Source: Chitinophagaceae bacterium (lineage in GTDB: Bacteria > Bacteroidota > Bacteroidia > Chitinophagales > Chitinophagaceae). From it: a stretch of DNA of 64,000 nucleotides. Below are positions 1 through 8,903 of this stretch, one piece after another. Both the position numbers and the translations under genes were made by a program. Position 1 is the first letter of the stretch; each line of letters opens with the position of its first letter. A model generated the notes under the pieces. It was not told where the DNA came from and made no database searches. It saw only the letters and a list, made by a program, of their open reading frames with translations. The DNA lies in the NCBI GenBank assembly GCA_016713085.1, contig JADJPV010000001.1, positions 1,509,001 to 1,573,000 on the forward strand, written 5' to 3'.

Positions 1-1
1 C

Positions 2-406
2 CGTTATGGCAATAAACTGGAACTTCATCTTAATCTTCCTGCACAAACCAATGATCTTTTGATTGCACCTTTGTTATTACTGCCATTGGTGGAGAATTGT
101 TTTAAACATGGCACCAGTAATGTACTTGAACAGCCCTGGATCCATCTGCAGGTAAGTATAAAAAACACAGAACTGCAGATTAAGTTGCTCAACGGAAAAG
201 TAAATCATCCTGCAACCAATACAAACAGTGCCGGGATTGGAATTAAAAATGTGCAGCAACGACTTTCGCTGCTTTACCCAGGCAAACATGAATTGAATAT
301 TACCAGCGAAGAAGATGTTTTTATTGTAAACCTGAAGCTGGAACTGGGGCAGCAGAAAGAACAGCGAATCGTCCATCAGCAACTATCACAAGCAGCCAAT
401 GCATGA
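2..406 (+). CDS. LytS-family sensor histidine kinase, C-terminal part
   Basis: This gene is cut by the left edge of the window; reading is open from base 2 and ends at a TGA at 404-406. What remains is the ATP-binding end of a histidine kinase. The N-box is visible as LLLLPLVENCFKHG, and the glycine-rich lid as GIGIKNVQQRLSLLYP. The pattern matches kinases of the LytS/YehU type (His_kinase plus HATPase_c), which normally carry membrane segments upstream that cannot be seen here. The stop codon overlaps the start of the LytTR response regulator by 8 bases, so the two are translationally coupled and form a two-component pair. Signal and targets are unknown. Confidence 0.9.
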   Translation, partial: RYGNKLELHLNLPAQTNDLLIAPLLLLPLVENCFKHGTSNVLEQPWIHLQVSIKNTELQIKLLNGKVNHPATNTNSAGIGIKNVQQRLSLLYPGKHELNITSEEDVFIVNLKLELGQQKEQRIVHQQLSQAANA

Positions 407-1115
407 AACAAAGCCCATACAATGCCTCGTAGTGGATGATGAACCTCCTGCACGGGAAATCATTTCACGCTATATAGAAGAAACGCCTACACTGAAACTT
501 GCTGGTGAATGTGCCAATGCGTTACAGGCGTTTGCTTTGTTACAGCAACAGCCTGTTGACCTGATGTTTCTCGATATCAGGATGCCACAATTAAACGGTA
601 CTGATTTTTTGAAGACTTTAAAACATCCGCCGAAAGTAGTTATCACAACCGCTTACCCGGAATATGCATTGGAAGGTTATGAGCTGGATGTGGTAGATTA
701 CCTGATGAAACCAATTACATTTGAACGTTTTCTGAAAGCATTGAATAAAGCTTTTCCCGGCGGTGCTTCCAAAACAGAAACAACCGCCTTGGCAGAAGAG
801 AATAAAAGTGCAGCATTTGTTTATTTCAGGGTTGACAGGAAGATGGTGAAAGTGATTTTACAGGATATCCTGTATATCGAAAGCATGAAAGATTATATCA
901 AAATCGTAACCGGTAAAGGAACGTATATTACTAAACAATCGATTTCTTCTGTTGAAGAAATGCTGCCTGAAAAAGACTTTATACGTGTCCACCGTTCTTA
1001 TATTGTTTCGCTGTATCCTATCAAAACATTTACTGCTGAGCTGATAGAAATTGGTAATACTGAAATTCCCATTGGCAAAATGTACAGGAACACTGTGCTG
1101 AAAGTTTTGCAATAA
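399..1115 (+). CDS. LytTR-family response regulator
   Basis: Response regulator of the LytR/AlgR class, 238 residues. The receiver domain covers about residues 7-125, with the acidic pair D13-D14, the likely phospho-acceptor D59 in FLDIRMP and the conserved lysine K104 in YLMKP. A LytTR DNA-binding domain follows at about 139-238, with the typical segments ILYIESMKDYIKI and FIRVHRSYIV. It overlaps the upstream sensor kinase by 8 bases and is very likely its partner. LytTR proteins usually bind direct repeats upstream of a few target promoters; no such target could be identified in the window. The ATG at 399 is the only good start. Confidence 0.95.
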   Translation: MHETKPIQCLVVDDEPPAREIISRYIEETPTLKLAGECANALQAFALLQQQPVDLMFLDIRMPQLNGTDFLKTLKHPPKVVITTAYPEYALEGYELDVVDYLMKPITFERFLKALNKAFPGGASKTETTALAEENKSAAFVYFRVDRKMVKVILQDILYIESMKDYIKIVTGKGTYITKQSISSVEEMLPEKDFIRVHRSYIVSLYPIKTFTAELIEIGNTEIPIGKMYRNTVLKVLQ

Positions 1116-1277
1116 TTGATCTCGGTAACTGATATGTAATGATCAGTAAGAATTATTCCTTTCATTTTATGCAAAGAACGGCAACCATGTTGTATGAGTG
1201 GTATTAACGTATTCTTTGTAAACACTGTTTACATATACAGGTCTCAACTGTATTATTTACTACTTAAACAAAAAAAC

Positions 1278-1679
1278 ATGAAAAAGATTTTTACTCTACT
1301 CTTCGCTGCAACTTTATTCACAGCTGCAAATGCTCAGAATGGTAACCGTGATAATAAGCAGTTTGATCAACGGGATAATCAAAACGGTTATGGCAAAGGC
1401 TCAACAGTTAACAATGGCCGTTATGAAAAAGACGACCGTGACAATAACAGCAAGCGTTATAATGAACGGAAAAGAGATATGCAGATTGCACAGATCAACC
1501 GGGAATATGATTATAAGATTCAGAAAGTAAGAAGCAGTTTCTATATGAACCGTTTTCAAAAGCAGAGAGAGATCCGTTTCCTGGAAGACAAACGTCGCAT
1601 GGAAATTAAAAAAGTTAACATGCAGTTCAGTAAAGGACGTTACAATGATCGTGATTATGATTCAAACCGTCACCATTAA
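1278..1679 (+). CDS. small secreted protein rich in Asn, Asp, Arg and Lys
   Basis: Hypothetical secreted protein of 133 residues. It begins with a clear signal peptide (MKKIFTLLFAATLFTAANAQ, cleavage probably after ANA). The mature part is low in hydrophobic residues and very rich in N, D, R, K and Y; the second half (about residues 65-115) is probably helical with alternating charge. No catalytic motif was recognised. The reading frame stays open upstream to 1194, but the signal peptide fixes the ATG at 1278 as the start. An intrinsic terminator follows 20 bases after the stop. Function unknown; the name is descriptive only. Confidence 0.8.
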   Translation: MKKIFTLLFAATLFTAANAQNGNRDNKQFDQRDNQNGYGKGSTVNNGRYEKDDRDNNSKRYNERKRDMQIAQINREYDYKIQKVRSSFYMNRFQKQREIRFLEDKRRMEIKKVNMQFSKGRYNDRDYDSNRHH

Positions 1680-1698
1680 AAAATAACAACCATTTGTA

Positions 1699-1724
1699 AA
1701 GCCCGTCGTATGACGAGCTTTTTT
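1699..1724 (+). terminator. intrinsic terminator after the small secreted protein
   Basis: AAGCCCGTC pairs with GACGAGCTT (one mismatch) around a four-base loop, followed by a run of T. It lies directly downstream of the gene ending at 1679. Confidence 0.75.
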
Positions 1725-1839
1725 CTTGATGCAGGGGCTCTTATCAGGTTAATCTGTCAAAATCAGATAAAAAATCTTAACAACTCGTGGAGAGAACTAT
1801 TAATAGCTTTTCTTTGTTGTTATTACTCAGATTTATATT

Positions 1840-2610
1840 ATGACAGCTATTTTATTGTTCTTTTTCCTGCATTGGTTCTTATCGTTGTTCTTTCACTCAT
1901 TCTTTTTACACCGTTATGCTTCCCACCAGATGTACACTGCCCGTAAAGGATGGGAAAAAACCTTTTACTTTTTAACCTGGTTTGTACAGGGTTCTTCATT
2001 TTTAGTTCCCCGTGCATATGCTGTAATGCACCGCATGCACCACGCCTATAGCGACACAGAGAAAGATCCGCATTCTCCGCATTTCTTTAAAGACATCTAC
2101 CAGATGATGAAGCATACAGCTAAAATATTCAGCGGGTTTGTAACCGGCAAAAATATTCCTGATGCAGAATTTACCCGTGAGTACCTGCCCATTTGGGATA
2201 AGCTGGATCGCTTTGGTCATAATAATATTACCCGTGGTTTCTTTATCGTTGCTTATGTCAGCTTCTATTTGTTTTTTGCCCCCAGCTTCTGGTGGTTTCT
2301 GTTGCTGCCCATTCATTTTCTGATGGGACCAATCCAGGGAGCGATTGTTAACTGGTTTGGTCATAAACTTGGTTACCGTAATTATAATATTGAAGATCAT
2401 TCTAAGAATACAACACCATGGGGAGTTTTGCTGATGGGTGAATTGTTTCAGAACAATCACCACAAAGAAAAAAACAATGCCAATTTTGCCCGTAAATGGT
2501 TTGAGTTTGATCTTACTTTTTTGATAATGCGAATACTGCATACTTTCCGCATTATCCAGTTGAAGCCTGTTCACCTTCACCAAAAATCAAGTGAAGCAGA
2601 ATTGAATTGA
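1840..2610 (+). CDS. acyl-CoA/fatty acid desaturase (membrane di-iron)
   Basis: Membrane fatty acid desaturase, 256 residues. The three histidine boxes of the family are present: HRYASH (24-29), HRMHH (64-68) and NNHHKEKNN (near 208-216). Together they would hold the di-iron centre that introduces a double bond into an acyl chain. Hydrophobic segments lie before box 1, at about 40-60 and at about 130-160, as expected for an inner-membrane enzyme. The length is short compared with eukaryotic delta-9 enzymes but normal for bacterial ones. It is followed on the same strand by an AraC regulator; a regulatory link is possible but unproven. The substrate and regiochemistry cannot be read from the sequence. 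Confidence 0.9.
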   Translation: MTAILLFFFLHWFLSLFFHSFFLHRYASHQMYTARKGWEKTFYFLTWFVQGSSFLVPRAYAVMHRMHHAYSDTEKDPHSPHFFKDIYQMMKHTAKIFSGFVTGKNIPDAEFTREYLPIWDKLDRFGHNNITRGFFIVAYVSFYLFFAPSFWWFLLLPIHFLMGPIQGAIVNWFGHKLGYRNYNIEDHSKNTTPWGVLLMGELFQNNHHKEKNNANFARKWFEFDLTFLIMRILHTFRIIQLKPVHLHQKSSEAELN

Positions 2611-2740
2611 TAAATTTTGCCCCTTACAGTTAAATCATCAACTATTAAAAAGGTTATGGTATAATAATCTGTTTGATAAACGGTTCACCATTCATACATA
2701 ATTGTGTTTTTTGTGCCCTGTTGTTTTCTAATTTGTTTCC

Positions 2741-3601
2741 GTGCAGCATATTGAATTTTTTCACCAGGATCACTTTGAGAAAAATTATCACCGGCATTAC
2801 CCGCTGGGCAGGCTTTCGTTGTTCATTGATTTTTTCTGGCAAACAAATTTTGATCATCTCTGGAAAAAGCACCCGCAGGGTTTCAGTGATGTATTGTTTC
2901 CCAATATTGGTTACACCTACCTGGTAAACCTGGGTACTCCGTTTGTAATGCAGGTAGAAGAAAATAAAACGGAAATGAAGGGCGATGGGTTTTTACCCCG
3001 GTTGAATCATATTGAATGTTATCATCAAACCGGTAACTGTATATTCGGGATTAAGTTCAAAGTAAGTCCCGTTATTTTTGAAAAGAAAGTCAATTTCTCT
3101 GAATACAGCGGAACGATTTTCCCGCTGAGTTATTTGCTGGATCAGCCAGTCATCAGCAGTATTAAAAGATCCACTTCATTTGAAAAAAGAGCATCTCTTC
3201 TATGCAAACATTATGAACAGATTCTTGAACAATATGAAGGATCGCTTCAACCCATTGAAATTGTTACATCCATTCTTGCAGATTGTTTAAAACAAAATAA
3301 ATTTGATTTGTCGGTTGAAGAACTGGCAGAGAAGTACGCTATTTCAACAAGAACATTGCAAAGGTATTTTGAAACCTCAACAGGAATCAGCAGCAAAAAA
3401 GCATTACAGGTTTTACGGATCAGGAAAGCCGTCAGCCATATTATTACAGCCCCGGAAACATTTCATTATGGTATTTACGGTTATTACGACTTCAGCCATT
3501 TCTATAAGCATCTGAAAAAGTTTTTTCAGAAAGATACTCTTCTCCATCTACAGCCACATCTGCAGCTACTGCAAACTTTACATAAAAGAGAGGGCCGATA
3601 A
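2741..3601 (+). CDS. AraC-family transcriptional regulator
   Basis: AraC/XylS-type regulator of 286 residues. The C-terminal double helix-turn-helix lies at about residues 195-275, with the segments LSVEELAEKYAISTRTLQRYF and YGYYDFSHFYKHLKKFF that mark the two recognition helices. The N-terminal 110 residues resemble the ligand-binding domain often called DUF6597 (PLGRLSLFIDFFW, FPNIGYTYLVNLG). The best start is the GTG at 2741; no in-frame ATG gives a full N-terminal domain. It lies 130 bp downstream of the desaturase in the same orientation. The ligand is unknown. Confidence 0.9.
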   Translation: MQHIEFFHQDHFEKNYHRHYPLGRLSLFIDFFWQTNFDHLWKKHPQGFSDVLFPNIGYTYLVNLGTPFVMQVEENKTEMKGDGFLPRLNHIECYHQTGNCIFGIKFKVSPVIFEKKVNFSEYSGTIFPLSYLLDQPVISSIKRSTSFEKRASLLCKHYEQILEQYEGSLQPIEIVTSILADCLKQNKFDLSVEELAEKYAISTRTLQRYFETSTGISSKKALQVLRIRKAVSHIITAPETFHYGIYGYYDFSHFYKHLKKFFQKDTLLHLQPHLQLLQTLHKREGR

Positions 3602-3663
3602 GAATACCAGCCCGATTAATCAACATGAGAAAACTTGTCGACAAGTTCAGAATCAGTTAAACT

Positions 3664-5262
3664 CTACTGCGCCCGTTGTCTTTCTTCTTCTGAACCCAAT
3701 GCTCTTCGTCTTGCCTGTTGCACTTTATTATTTCCAAAGCGATAGGTGAAGCTGAGGTTGGCTACTCTTGTTTCACGGTATGCTCTCCAGTATTCGATGT
3801 AATTATTGTATGTAATGGTTGCCCTTGGCAGGTTGGTCCAGAAAATATCGGTGATATTAAATCTTACCTGCCCTTTTCCTTTCCATAAAGTTTTTTGAAC
3901 ACCTGCTCCTATGCCCCATTGCGGTCTTGTAACCATAAATCCATATTGCCCGCCAGAGTTATAATTGACGTTCATCTCTGCAGTCCATCCTTTTTTCAAT
4001 GTAAAGGTTTGGTTGGTGCTTAAGGATGCAACCATCTTTCCATTGTTCAACGCTGTACCTGCAAGATTGCCATTGAAATGATTGTAAAAAATATTGGCGT
4101 TGTTCATCATGTTCCACCAGCCGTTAATACGTACCGGGGCAGCAACTGTTAATCCAATATAATCAGATGAAGAAAGATTCACGGGAATCTGCACAGTTAC
4201 ATTATCATCGGATGGAATATTCGGGAATACATCTTTGAATCTTGTGATCACTATGTTCTGATTATTTTTTGTATGGCTGTATCCCAGCGTAAGGTTGATA
4301 TTCTTAACCGTATAATTTAATTCATAACTCCAGGTAAACTGTGGCAGCAGTGAAGGATTACCTGTTGAATAGGTGGTTACATCAATTAAAAACAAAAACG
4401 GATTGAGTTGTGAATAGTTAGGTCGATCAATTCTCCTGCTTACAGAAACGCCAATTGTTTGATTCTCTTTTAATTTATAATTCAGGAAGGCGCTTGGAAA
4501 AAGTTGCGTGTAAGAGGAATCCCAGGTGATATTTCCTTTTACCTGTTTTGTTTTTACGTTCGTATTTTCTGCCCGGAGCCCGATTTGAAAATCAATTTTT
4601 TGATATTCTTTTTTATAGTTGAGATAAGCGGCGTTGATGTTTTCATCATAATAAAAATGATTGGTCTTATTCACATCATCTTCAGGAGTTCCGCTGCTCA
4701 TATTATAAAAAAGGGCATCATTGTCTGTTTTTACAAAACTTGTTTTAAAGCCTGCTTCCAGCCTAGCTTTCTTTTTCAATGGATTCACATAATCAGCCTT
4801 AACTGTTGCGAGTTTTAAATTTCCCTTCTGATAGGAATCGAGAATATAATCCGGTTGAAGCGGAGTTCCATTCAACTGATAATACTGTGTATTGACAGAT
4901 GAAAAATTGTTGGAGCTAAAATATCCTAGATCCACGTCGGCAGTTAATTCTTTTCCTGTACTGTCGAATGTATGTTTGAAATTAAAATTAGCTACAGCAT
5001 TTTTATTCTTATGCCTGTTTCTTGTTTGCGTATTGAACGTAAAGATTGGCTGCTTTGATTGATCAATAACAACAGAGCTATTATTATTAAACGGGCGGAC
5101 AGAATTGATATTGCTGTTCACTACAAATCCAAAGATTGTTTTCTTTGAAGGGAAAAAGTCTGCTCCGATCCTGAATGTATTCAGCTCAAGGGGAATCTTT
5201 GTATAGTTATCTTTTTTCATCCTTTCCTGTAAATTGGCCATTGCTGAAAAAATTTCGATCAA
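3664..5262 (-). CDS. OMP-family (TonB-receptor-like) protein, C-terminal fragment after frameshift
   Basis: This is the beta-barrel half of the gene whose N-terminal half is at 5207-6124. The 532-residue frame is almost all amphipathic strands with alternating aromatic residues and ends in NLSFTYRFGNNKVQQARRRA, typical of the outer-membrane beta-barrel family related to TonB receptors (PF14905 type). Inside are RIDRPNYSQLNPFLF and STGNPSLLPQFTWSYELNY, well-known barrel motifs of this family. Joining the halves needs removal of one A from the six-A run of the coding strand at 5211-5216, giving GKDEKDNYTKI. The break is best explained as an indel error or a recent mutation. Confidence 0.85.
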   Translation of the reverse strand: MIEIFSAMANLQERMKKDNYTKIPLELNTFRIGADFFPSKKTIFGFVVNSNINSVRPFNNNSSVVIDQSKQPIFTFNTQTRNRHKNKNAVANFNFKHTFDSTGKELTADVDLGYFSSNNFSSVNTQYYQLNGTPLQPDYILDSYQKGNLKLATVKADYVNPLKKKARLEAGFKTSFVKTDNDALFYNMSSGTPEDDVNKTNHFYYDENINAAYLNYKKEYQKIDFQIGLRAENTNVKTKQVKGNITWDSSYTQLFPSAFLNYKLKENQTIGVSVSRRIDRPNYSQLNPFLFLIDVTTYSTGNPSLLPQFTWSYELNYTVKNINLTLGYSHTKNNQNIVITRFKDVFPNIPSDDNVTVQIPVNLSSSDYIGLTVAAPVRINGWWNMMNNANIFYNHFNGNLAGTALNNGKMVASLSTNQTFTLKKGWTAEMNVNYNSGGQYGFMVTRPQWGIGAGVQKTLWKGKGQVRFNITDIFWTNLPRATITYNNYIEYWRAYRETRVANLSFTYRFGNNKVQQARRRALGSEEERQRAQ

Positions 5263-6124
5263 GCAGAAGGTGGTTGAGATTCATACGGTAGGCATAATTA
5301 TATCCGCCAAATAAATTCATTGCTTTATTCCTGTGGTTGAAATTAATTCCAGCATTGGCTTTGGGATAAACTCCCTGCCCGTATCCTGTTGTAACAGATC
5401 CGTTGGTACCATAGCGCTGATCTTTTTTCATGCGGATATCAATAATGCCTGCATTGCCGGCAGCGTCATATTTTGAAGATGGGTTTGTAATCAGATCAAT
5501 CCTTTCAATGGCATTGGAAGGAAGGCTGCGTAAATAATTCACAAGATCAGCTCCACTCATGGGACTTGGTTTTCCATCAATCATAATAATAACACCAGAT
5601 CTTCCACGCATACTGATATTATCGTTGGCATCAATTAAAATTCCGGGAGAACGTTCCAGTACATCAAACGCTGAGCTTCCTGCATTTATAACACTGTTAT
5701 CAACATTCACCACAATTCGATCAGATAATCGCTGAATAAACGGTTTACGTCCTGTTACTTCAATTGCCTTTAATTGGGTAACGGATAGTTGTAAAACTGC
5801 ATCTGCAACTGTTAGCGAAGATTGTTCCGCAGATAAAATAACTGTTGCTGAAAATTGTTTTTCATAATTCACTAAACTTGTTTTGATGAAGTATGAACCA
5901 AAAGGAATGTTTTCAAACTCTGCAAGCCCAGATTTGTCTGACAACGCTGTTTTAACTAAAGAAGAATCTTTGCTTCGTAAAAGTTCAGCTGTTGCATTTT
6001 CGATTGGCTGCTGTTGCTGATTCAACACTTTCAATGAAATTTTCCCACGCTGGCCGTTTTGTGCAAATGAGAATGCAGCACAAAAAACTAAAGGGATGAT
6101 AAGGTTTAACAGTCGTTGTTTCAT
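5207..6124 (-). CDS. OMP-family (TonB-receptor-like) protein, N-terminal fragment before frameshift
   Basis: N-terminal half of an outer-membrane receptor. The ATG at 6124 gives a strong signal peptide (MKQRLLNLIIPLVFCAAFSF, then AQ). A carboxypeptidase-regulatory-like fold follows (about residues 25-105), then a TonB plug domain (about 125-225) with FDVLERSPGILID and SGVIIMIDGKPSPMSG. The frame runs into a stop at 5207 just after the barrel begins (GGYNYAYRMNLNHLLLDRN). The barrel continues in the next frame at 5262-3664. Substrate unknown; there is no SusD-like partner beside it, so a polysaccharide-utilisation role is not supported. Confidence 0.85.
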   Translation of the reverse strand: MKQRLLNLIIPLVFCAAFSFAQNGQRGKISLKVLNQQQQPIENATAELLRSKDSSLVKTALSDKSGLAEFENIPFGSYFIKTSLVNYEKQFSATVILSAEQSSLTVADAVLQLSVTQLKAIEVTGRKPFIQRLSDRIVVNVDNSVINAGSSAFDVLERSPGILIDANDNISMRGRSGVIIMIDGKPSPMSGADLVNYLRSLPSNAIERIDLITNPSSKYDAAGNAGIIDIRMKKDQRYGTNGSVTTGYGQGVYPKANAGINFNHRNKAMNLFGGYNYAYRMNLNHLLLDRNFFSNGQFTGKDEKR

Positions 6125-6278
6125 TACGGAAATCGTTTCAACAAATATTGTTGAAAAACGATCCAAGTCGTAGTGATTAATGACAGAGAGTAAAACGAAA
6201 AAGATAAATGGAGTTAACGATTGTTAACAGCTGTCAGATTTTTACAGTAGATATGAAAATAAAAAAAGCAGCCATTTT

Positions 6279-8147
6279 TTACCTTCCCATAAACACCATG
6301 AGTATTTGCACATCACTTGGATTAACACCGGAGATACGTGATGCCTGTCCAAGTGTTCGTGGTTTTATTTTCTTGAATTTTTGTAAGGCTTCATTACTTA
6401 AAGAAGATATTTTATTATAGTCAAATGATGAAGGTATCTCTAAGTCTTCCAGCTGGCTCATGCGCTGCACAAGCTCTTTTTCTTTTTCAATATACACATC
6501 ATACTTGATCTGTATTTCTGCCTGCTCCAAAATATCCTGGCTGTTCGTTCCCGTTAGTTGCTGTAAGGTTGGTGAAGCCTCAATCATTTCTTTCAGTGGA
6601 ATTCCCGGGCGCAATAAAATCTGAATCGCTTTTTGTTTTTGTGTTAATGCGGCACTGTTATTATCAACAAGGAATTGATTGATTTCTTCAGGAGTAAGTG
6701 AAACTTCAGAAAGAGTTTGTTTGATTTTTTCTACAGCGCTAAGCTTGGTCTTTGTTTTTTCCATTCTCTCCTGTGATGCCAATCCCATTTTATAACTCTT
6801 CTCTGTCAGGCGTAAATCAGCATTATCCTGGCGAAGTAATGTTCTGTATTCTGCTCGACTGGTAAACATGCGGTATGGTTCATCTGTTCCTTTGCTGATC
6901 AGGTCATCAATCAATACTCCAATATAAGCATCGCTTCTTTTTAAAATGAAGGGGTCTTGTTCATTGGCTTTTAGGTGTGCGTTGATTCCCGCCATCAAAC
7001 CCTGACAAGCGGCTTCTTCATATCCTGTTGTACCATTGATCTGTCCGGCAAAAAACAAATTCTGAATTTGCTTTGTCTCTAAGGAATAAGTTAACTGTGT
7101 TGGCGGGAAGAAATCATATTCTATTGCATAACCGGGACGAAACATCCTCGCATTCTCAAACCCCGGCACAATACGAAGCGCTTCGTATTGCACTTGTTCC
7201 GGTAACGAGGTTGAAAAACCGTTTACATAGATTTCCACTGTATTCCATCCTTCCGGCTCTACAAATAACTGATGACGATCCCGTTCTGCAAAGCGGTTGA
7301 TTTTATCTTCAATGCTTGGACAGTATCTTGGGCCCGTCCCCTGAATTCGACCTTGGTACATAGGACTTCGGTCAAATCCTGTCTTTAATACATTGTGAAC
7401 CTCGGTATTTGTATAAGTGATGAAGCAACTTTTTTGCGCCTCTGACTTAATTTTCGGTACATCCAAATAAGAAAATCCTGTGATTTCTTCATCTCCTTTC
7501 TGTTCTTCCATTTTACTGTAATCCAGACTTCGTCCGTCAATTCTTGGAGGAGTTCCAGTTTTTAGACGATCGCTTTCAAAACCTAACTCAACGAGTTGCT
7601 CGGTAATTCCAGTGGAAGCTTTCTCTGAAATTCGCCCACCGCCCAATTGCTTTTCCCCAATATGAATTACCCCGTTTAAGAATGTACCGCTTGTTACTAC
7701 AACTGCTTTTGATCTGATTTTATGCCCGAGCCCTGTAACAACACCATAACATCTTCCATCTTTTACCAACAAACGACCAACCATATCCTGGTAAAAATCA
7801 ACATTTGGTGTCTGTTCCAGCATCTCTCGCCATGTACTTGCGAAAAGCATCCGGTCATTCTGGGTTCTTGGGCTCCACATTGCAGGACCTTTTGACCGGT
7901 TCAGCATACGGAATTGAATCATACTCTTGTCGCTTATAATCCCGCTATAACCACCTAACGCATCAATCTCCCTCACAATTTGGCCTTTTGCAATCCCGCC
8001 CATTGCAGGATTACAGCTCATTTGAGCAATTGTTTGCATATTCATTGTTATCAGCAAAACCTTACTGCCCATATTTGCAGCAGAAGCAGCCGCCTCACAA
8101 CCGGCATGACCTGCACCAACCACTATTACATCGTATTCAGGAAACAT
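6279..8147 (-). CDS. mnmG: tRNA uridine-5-carboxymethylaminomethyl modification enzyme MnmG (GidA)
   Basis: MnmG, 622 residues, normal length. With MnmE it places the cmnm5 group on the wobble uridine of certain tRNAs, using FAD and methylene-THF. The FAD-binding Rossmann motif GAGHAGCEAA is at residues 11-20. Other family hallmarks are SCNPAMGGIAKG, the GTPPRIDGRS stretch and the RPGYAIEYDFFPP segment, and the C-terminal MnmE-binding helical domain ends in SRISGVNPSDVQILMVFM. A consensus promoter lies 32 bases upstream. In many bacteria this gene is near oriC; here two parS-like sites lie right behind its promoter. MnmE is not in the window. Confidence 0.97.
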   Translation of the reverse strand: MFPEYDVIVVGAGHAGCEAAASAANMGSKVLLITMNMQTIAQMSCNPAMGGIAKGQIVREIDALGGYSGIISDKSMIQFRMLNRSKGPAMWSPRTQNDRMLFASTWREMLEQTPNVDFYQDMVGRLLVKDGRCYGVVTGLGHKIRSKAVVVTSGTFLNGVIHIGEKQLGGGRISEKASTGITEQLVELGFESDRLKTGTPPRIDGRSLDYSKMEEQKGDEEITGFSYLDVPKIKSEAQKSCFITYTNTEVHNVLKTGFDRSPMYQGRIQGTGPRYCPSIEDKINRFAERDRHQLFVEPEGWNTVEIYVNGFSTSLPEQVQYEALRIVPGFENARMFRPGYAIEYDFFPPTQLTYSLETKQIQNLFFAGQINGTTGYEEAACQGLMAGINAHLKANEQDPFILKRSDAYIGVLIDDLISKGTDEPYRMFTSRAEYRTLLRQDNADLRLTEKSYKMGLASQERMEKTKTKLSAVEKIKQTLSEVSLTPEEINQFLVDNNSAALTQKQKAIQILLRPGIPLKEMIEASPTLQQLTGTNSQDILEQAEIQIKYDVYIEKEKELVQRMSQLEDLEIPSSFDYNKISSLSNEALQKFKKIKPRTLGQASRISGVNPSDVQILMVFMGR

Positions 8148-8179
8148 GATTTACTCGACCTTTGATTCTAAAAGGCCTG

Positions 8180-8187
8180 CAAAGATA
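8180..8187 (-). promoter_or_regulatory. -7 promoter element of mnmG
   Basis: The minus strand reads TATCTTTG, an exact match to the Bacteroidota -7 consensus TAnnTTTG, 32 bases before the mnmG ATG. No convincing -33 element was seen. Confidence 0.6.
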
Positions 8188-8215
8188 ACTTGGAATCCCG
8201 AGTTAAGAAGGTCGC

Positions 8216-8231
8216 TGTTTCACGTGGAACA
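8216..8231. promoter_or_regulatory. parS site (ParB binding), copy 1
   Basis: TGTTTCACGTGGAACA; its complement TGTTCCACGTGAAACA is identical to the classic parS 16-mer bound by ParB/Spo0J. It sits between mnmG and the frame-corrected stop of the CAP gene, which ends one base beyond it. ParB nucleates on such sites near the replication origin. Confidence 0.85.
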
Positions 8232-8899
8232 TTACTGGCAGGCAAAGTCCTGCACCAACAGCCCTCGTTTCTGATTGATTGAAGGAAACGATATGCCCAT
8301 TTTCCAAACCTTGAATCAAGAAGATTCATTCGATGCCCTTTATCTGAAACACCATAATCAACTAAAAGAGCTATCAATGCTTCAAGAGGGTCAAAGACCC
8401 CGACATAAATATTCTCTGCTCCGCATCGGTATAAACCGGCATCCCTTATTCTCTGAACAAAGTCTTTTCCTTTTGAAGATCTGTGAGAAATAATGTTGCC
8501 ACGCCTTGCTAAATCAGCACTGTGAACCTCTGCCATTTGCATTAATCCGTTATCTGGTAATAAGACAGGCAATAGGCTTTTCGCATTCTTAATGTCTCTT
8601 TCGAGGCTTTTAATTTCAGAAGTGTTTGCCTCTGGAAATTGCCTGATAAACGCTTTTATGATTTGCTTATAAAAGCGAGAAGGGTCATTTCGAAAATAAT
8701 TTGTCCAATAAAACATTAGCTGCTCACTTTCTCCCAAAGAAGAAAACCCCTTTTCAGCCATCAGCTTTTGCCACAAGGCTTTGTCCAGAGTTCTGTCATA
8801 AACAAAGGGTTTATCCTGTAAAGTGAGAGTTCCTTGTGCCTTTGCAACAGATATAGAGAGAAAAGAAATAAAGAGAAGGATGCGTTTCACGTGGAACAT
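8232..8899 (-). pseudogene. CAP-domain (SCP/PR1-like) secreted protein, frameshifted near its 3' end
   Basis: Secreted protein of the CAP superfamily. The start at 8899 gives the signal peptide MFHVKRILLFISFLSISVAK. The CAP core is visible in EVHSADLARRGNIISHRSSKG, the GAENIYVG segment and the DYGVSDKGHRMNLLDSRF segment. After this point (about 8300-8310) the frame changes: the original frame drifts into unrelated sequence to 8168. One added base restores KMGISFPSINQKRGLLVQDF and a stop at 8232, which is the normal ending of these proteins. Hence a one-base loss, probably in TTTT/CC/AAA at 8300-8309. parS sites overlap its first codons and directly follow its corrected stop. Function of bacterial CAP proteins is not settled. 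Confidence 0.8.
8883..8898. promoter_or_regulatory. parS site (ParB binding), copy 2
   Basis: CGTTTCACGTGGAACA, 15 of 16 positions identical to the parS consensus (first base differs). It overlaps the start codon of the CAP gene, so the site is read as the peptide start MFHVKR. It is 667 bp from copy 1. Confidence 0.8.
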
Positions 8900-8903
8900 G
8901 GGC

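Noticed and set aside
5207..5262. Programmed frameshift in the OMP receptor at the six-A run
   Set aside because: The shift needed is +1, the sequence is not a known slippery site, and many other genes in the window have the same kind of break at unrelated runs. An indel error is simpler.
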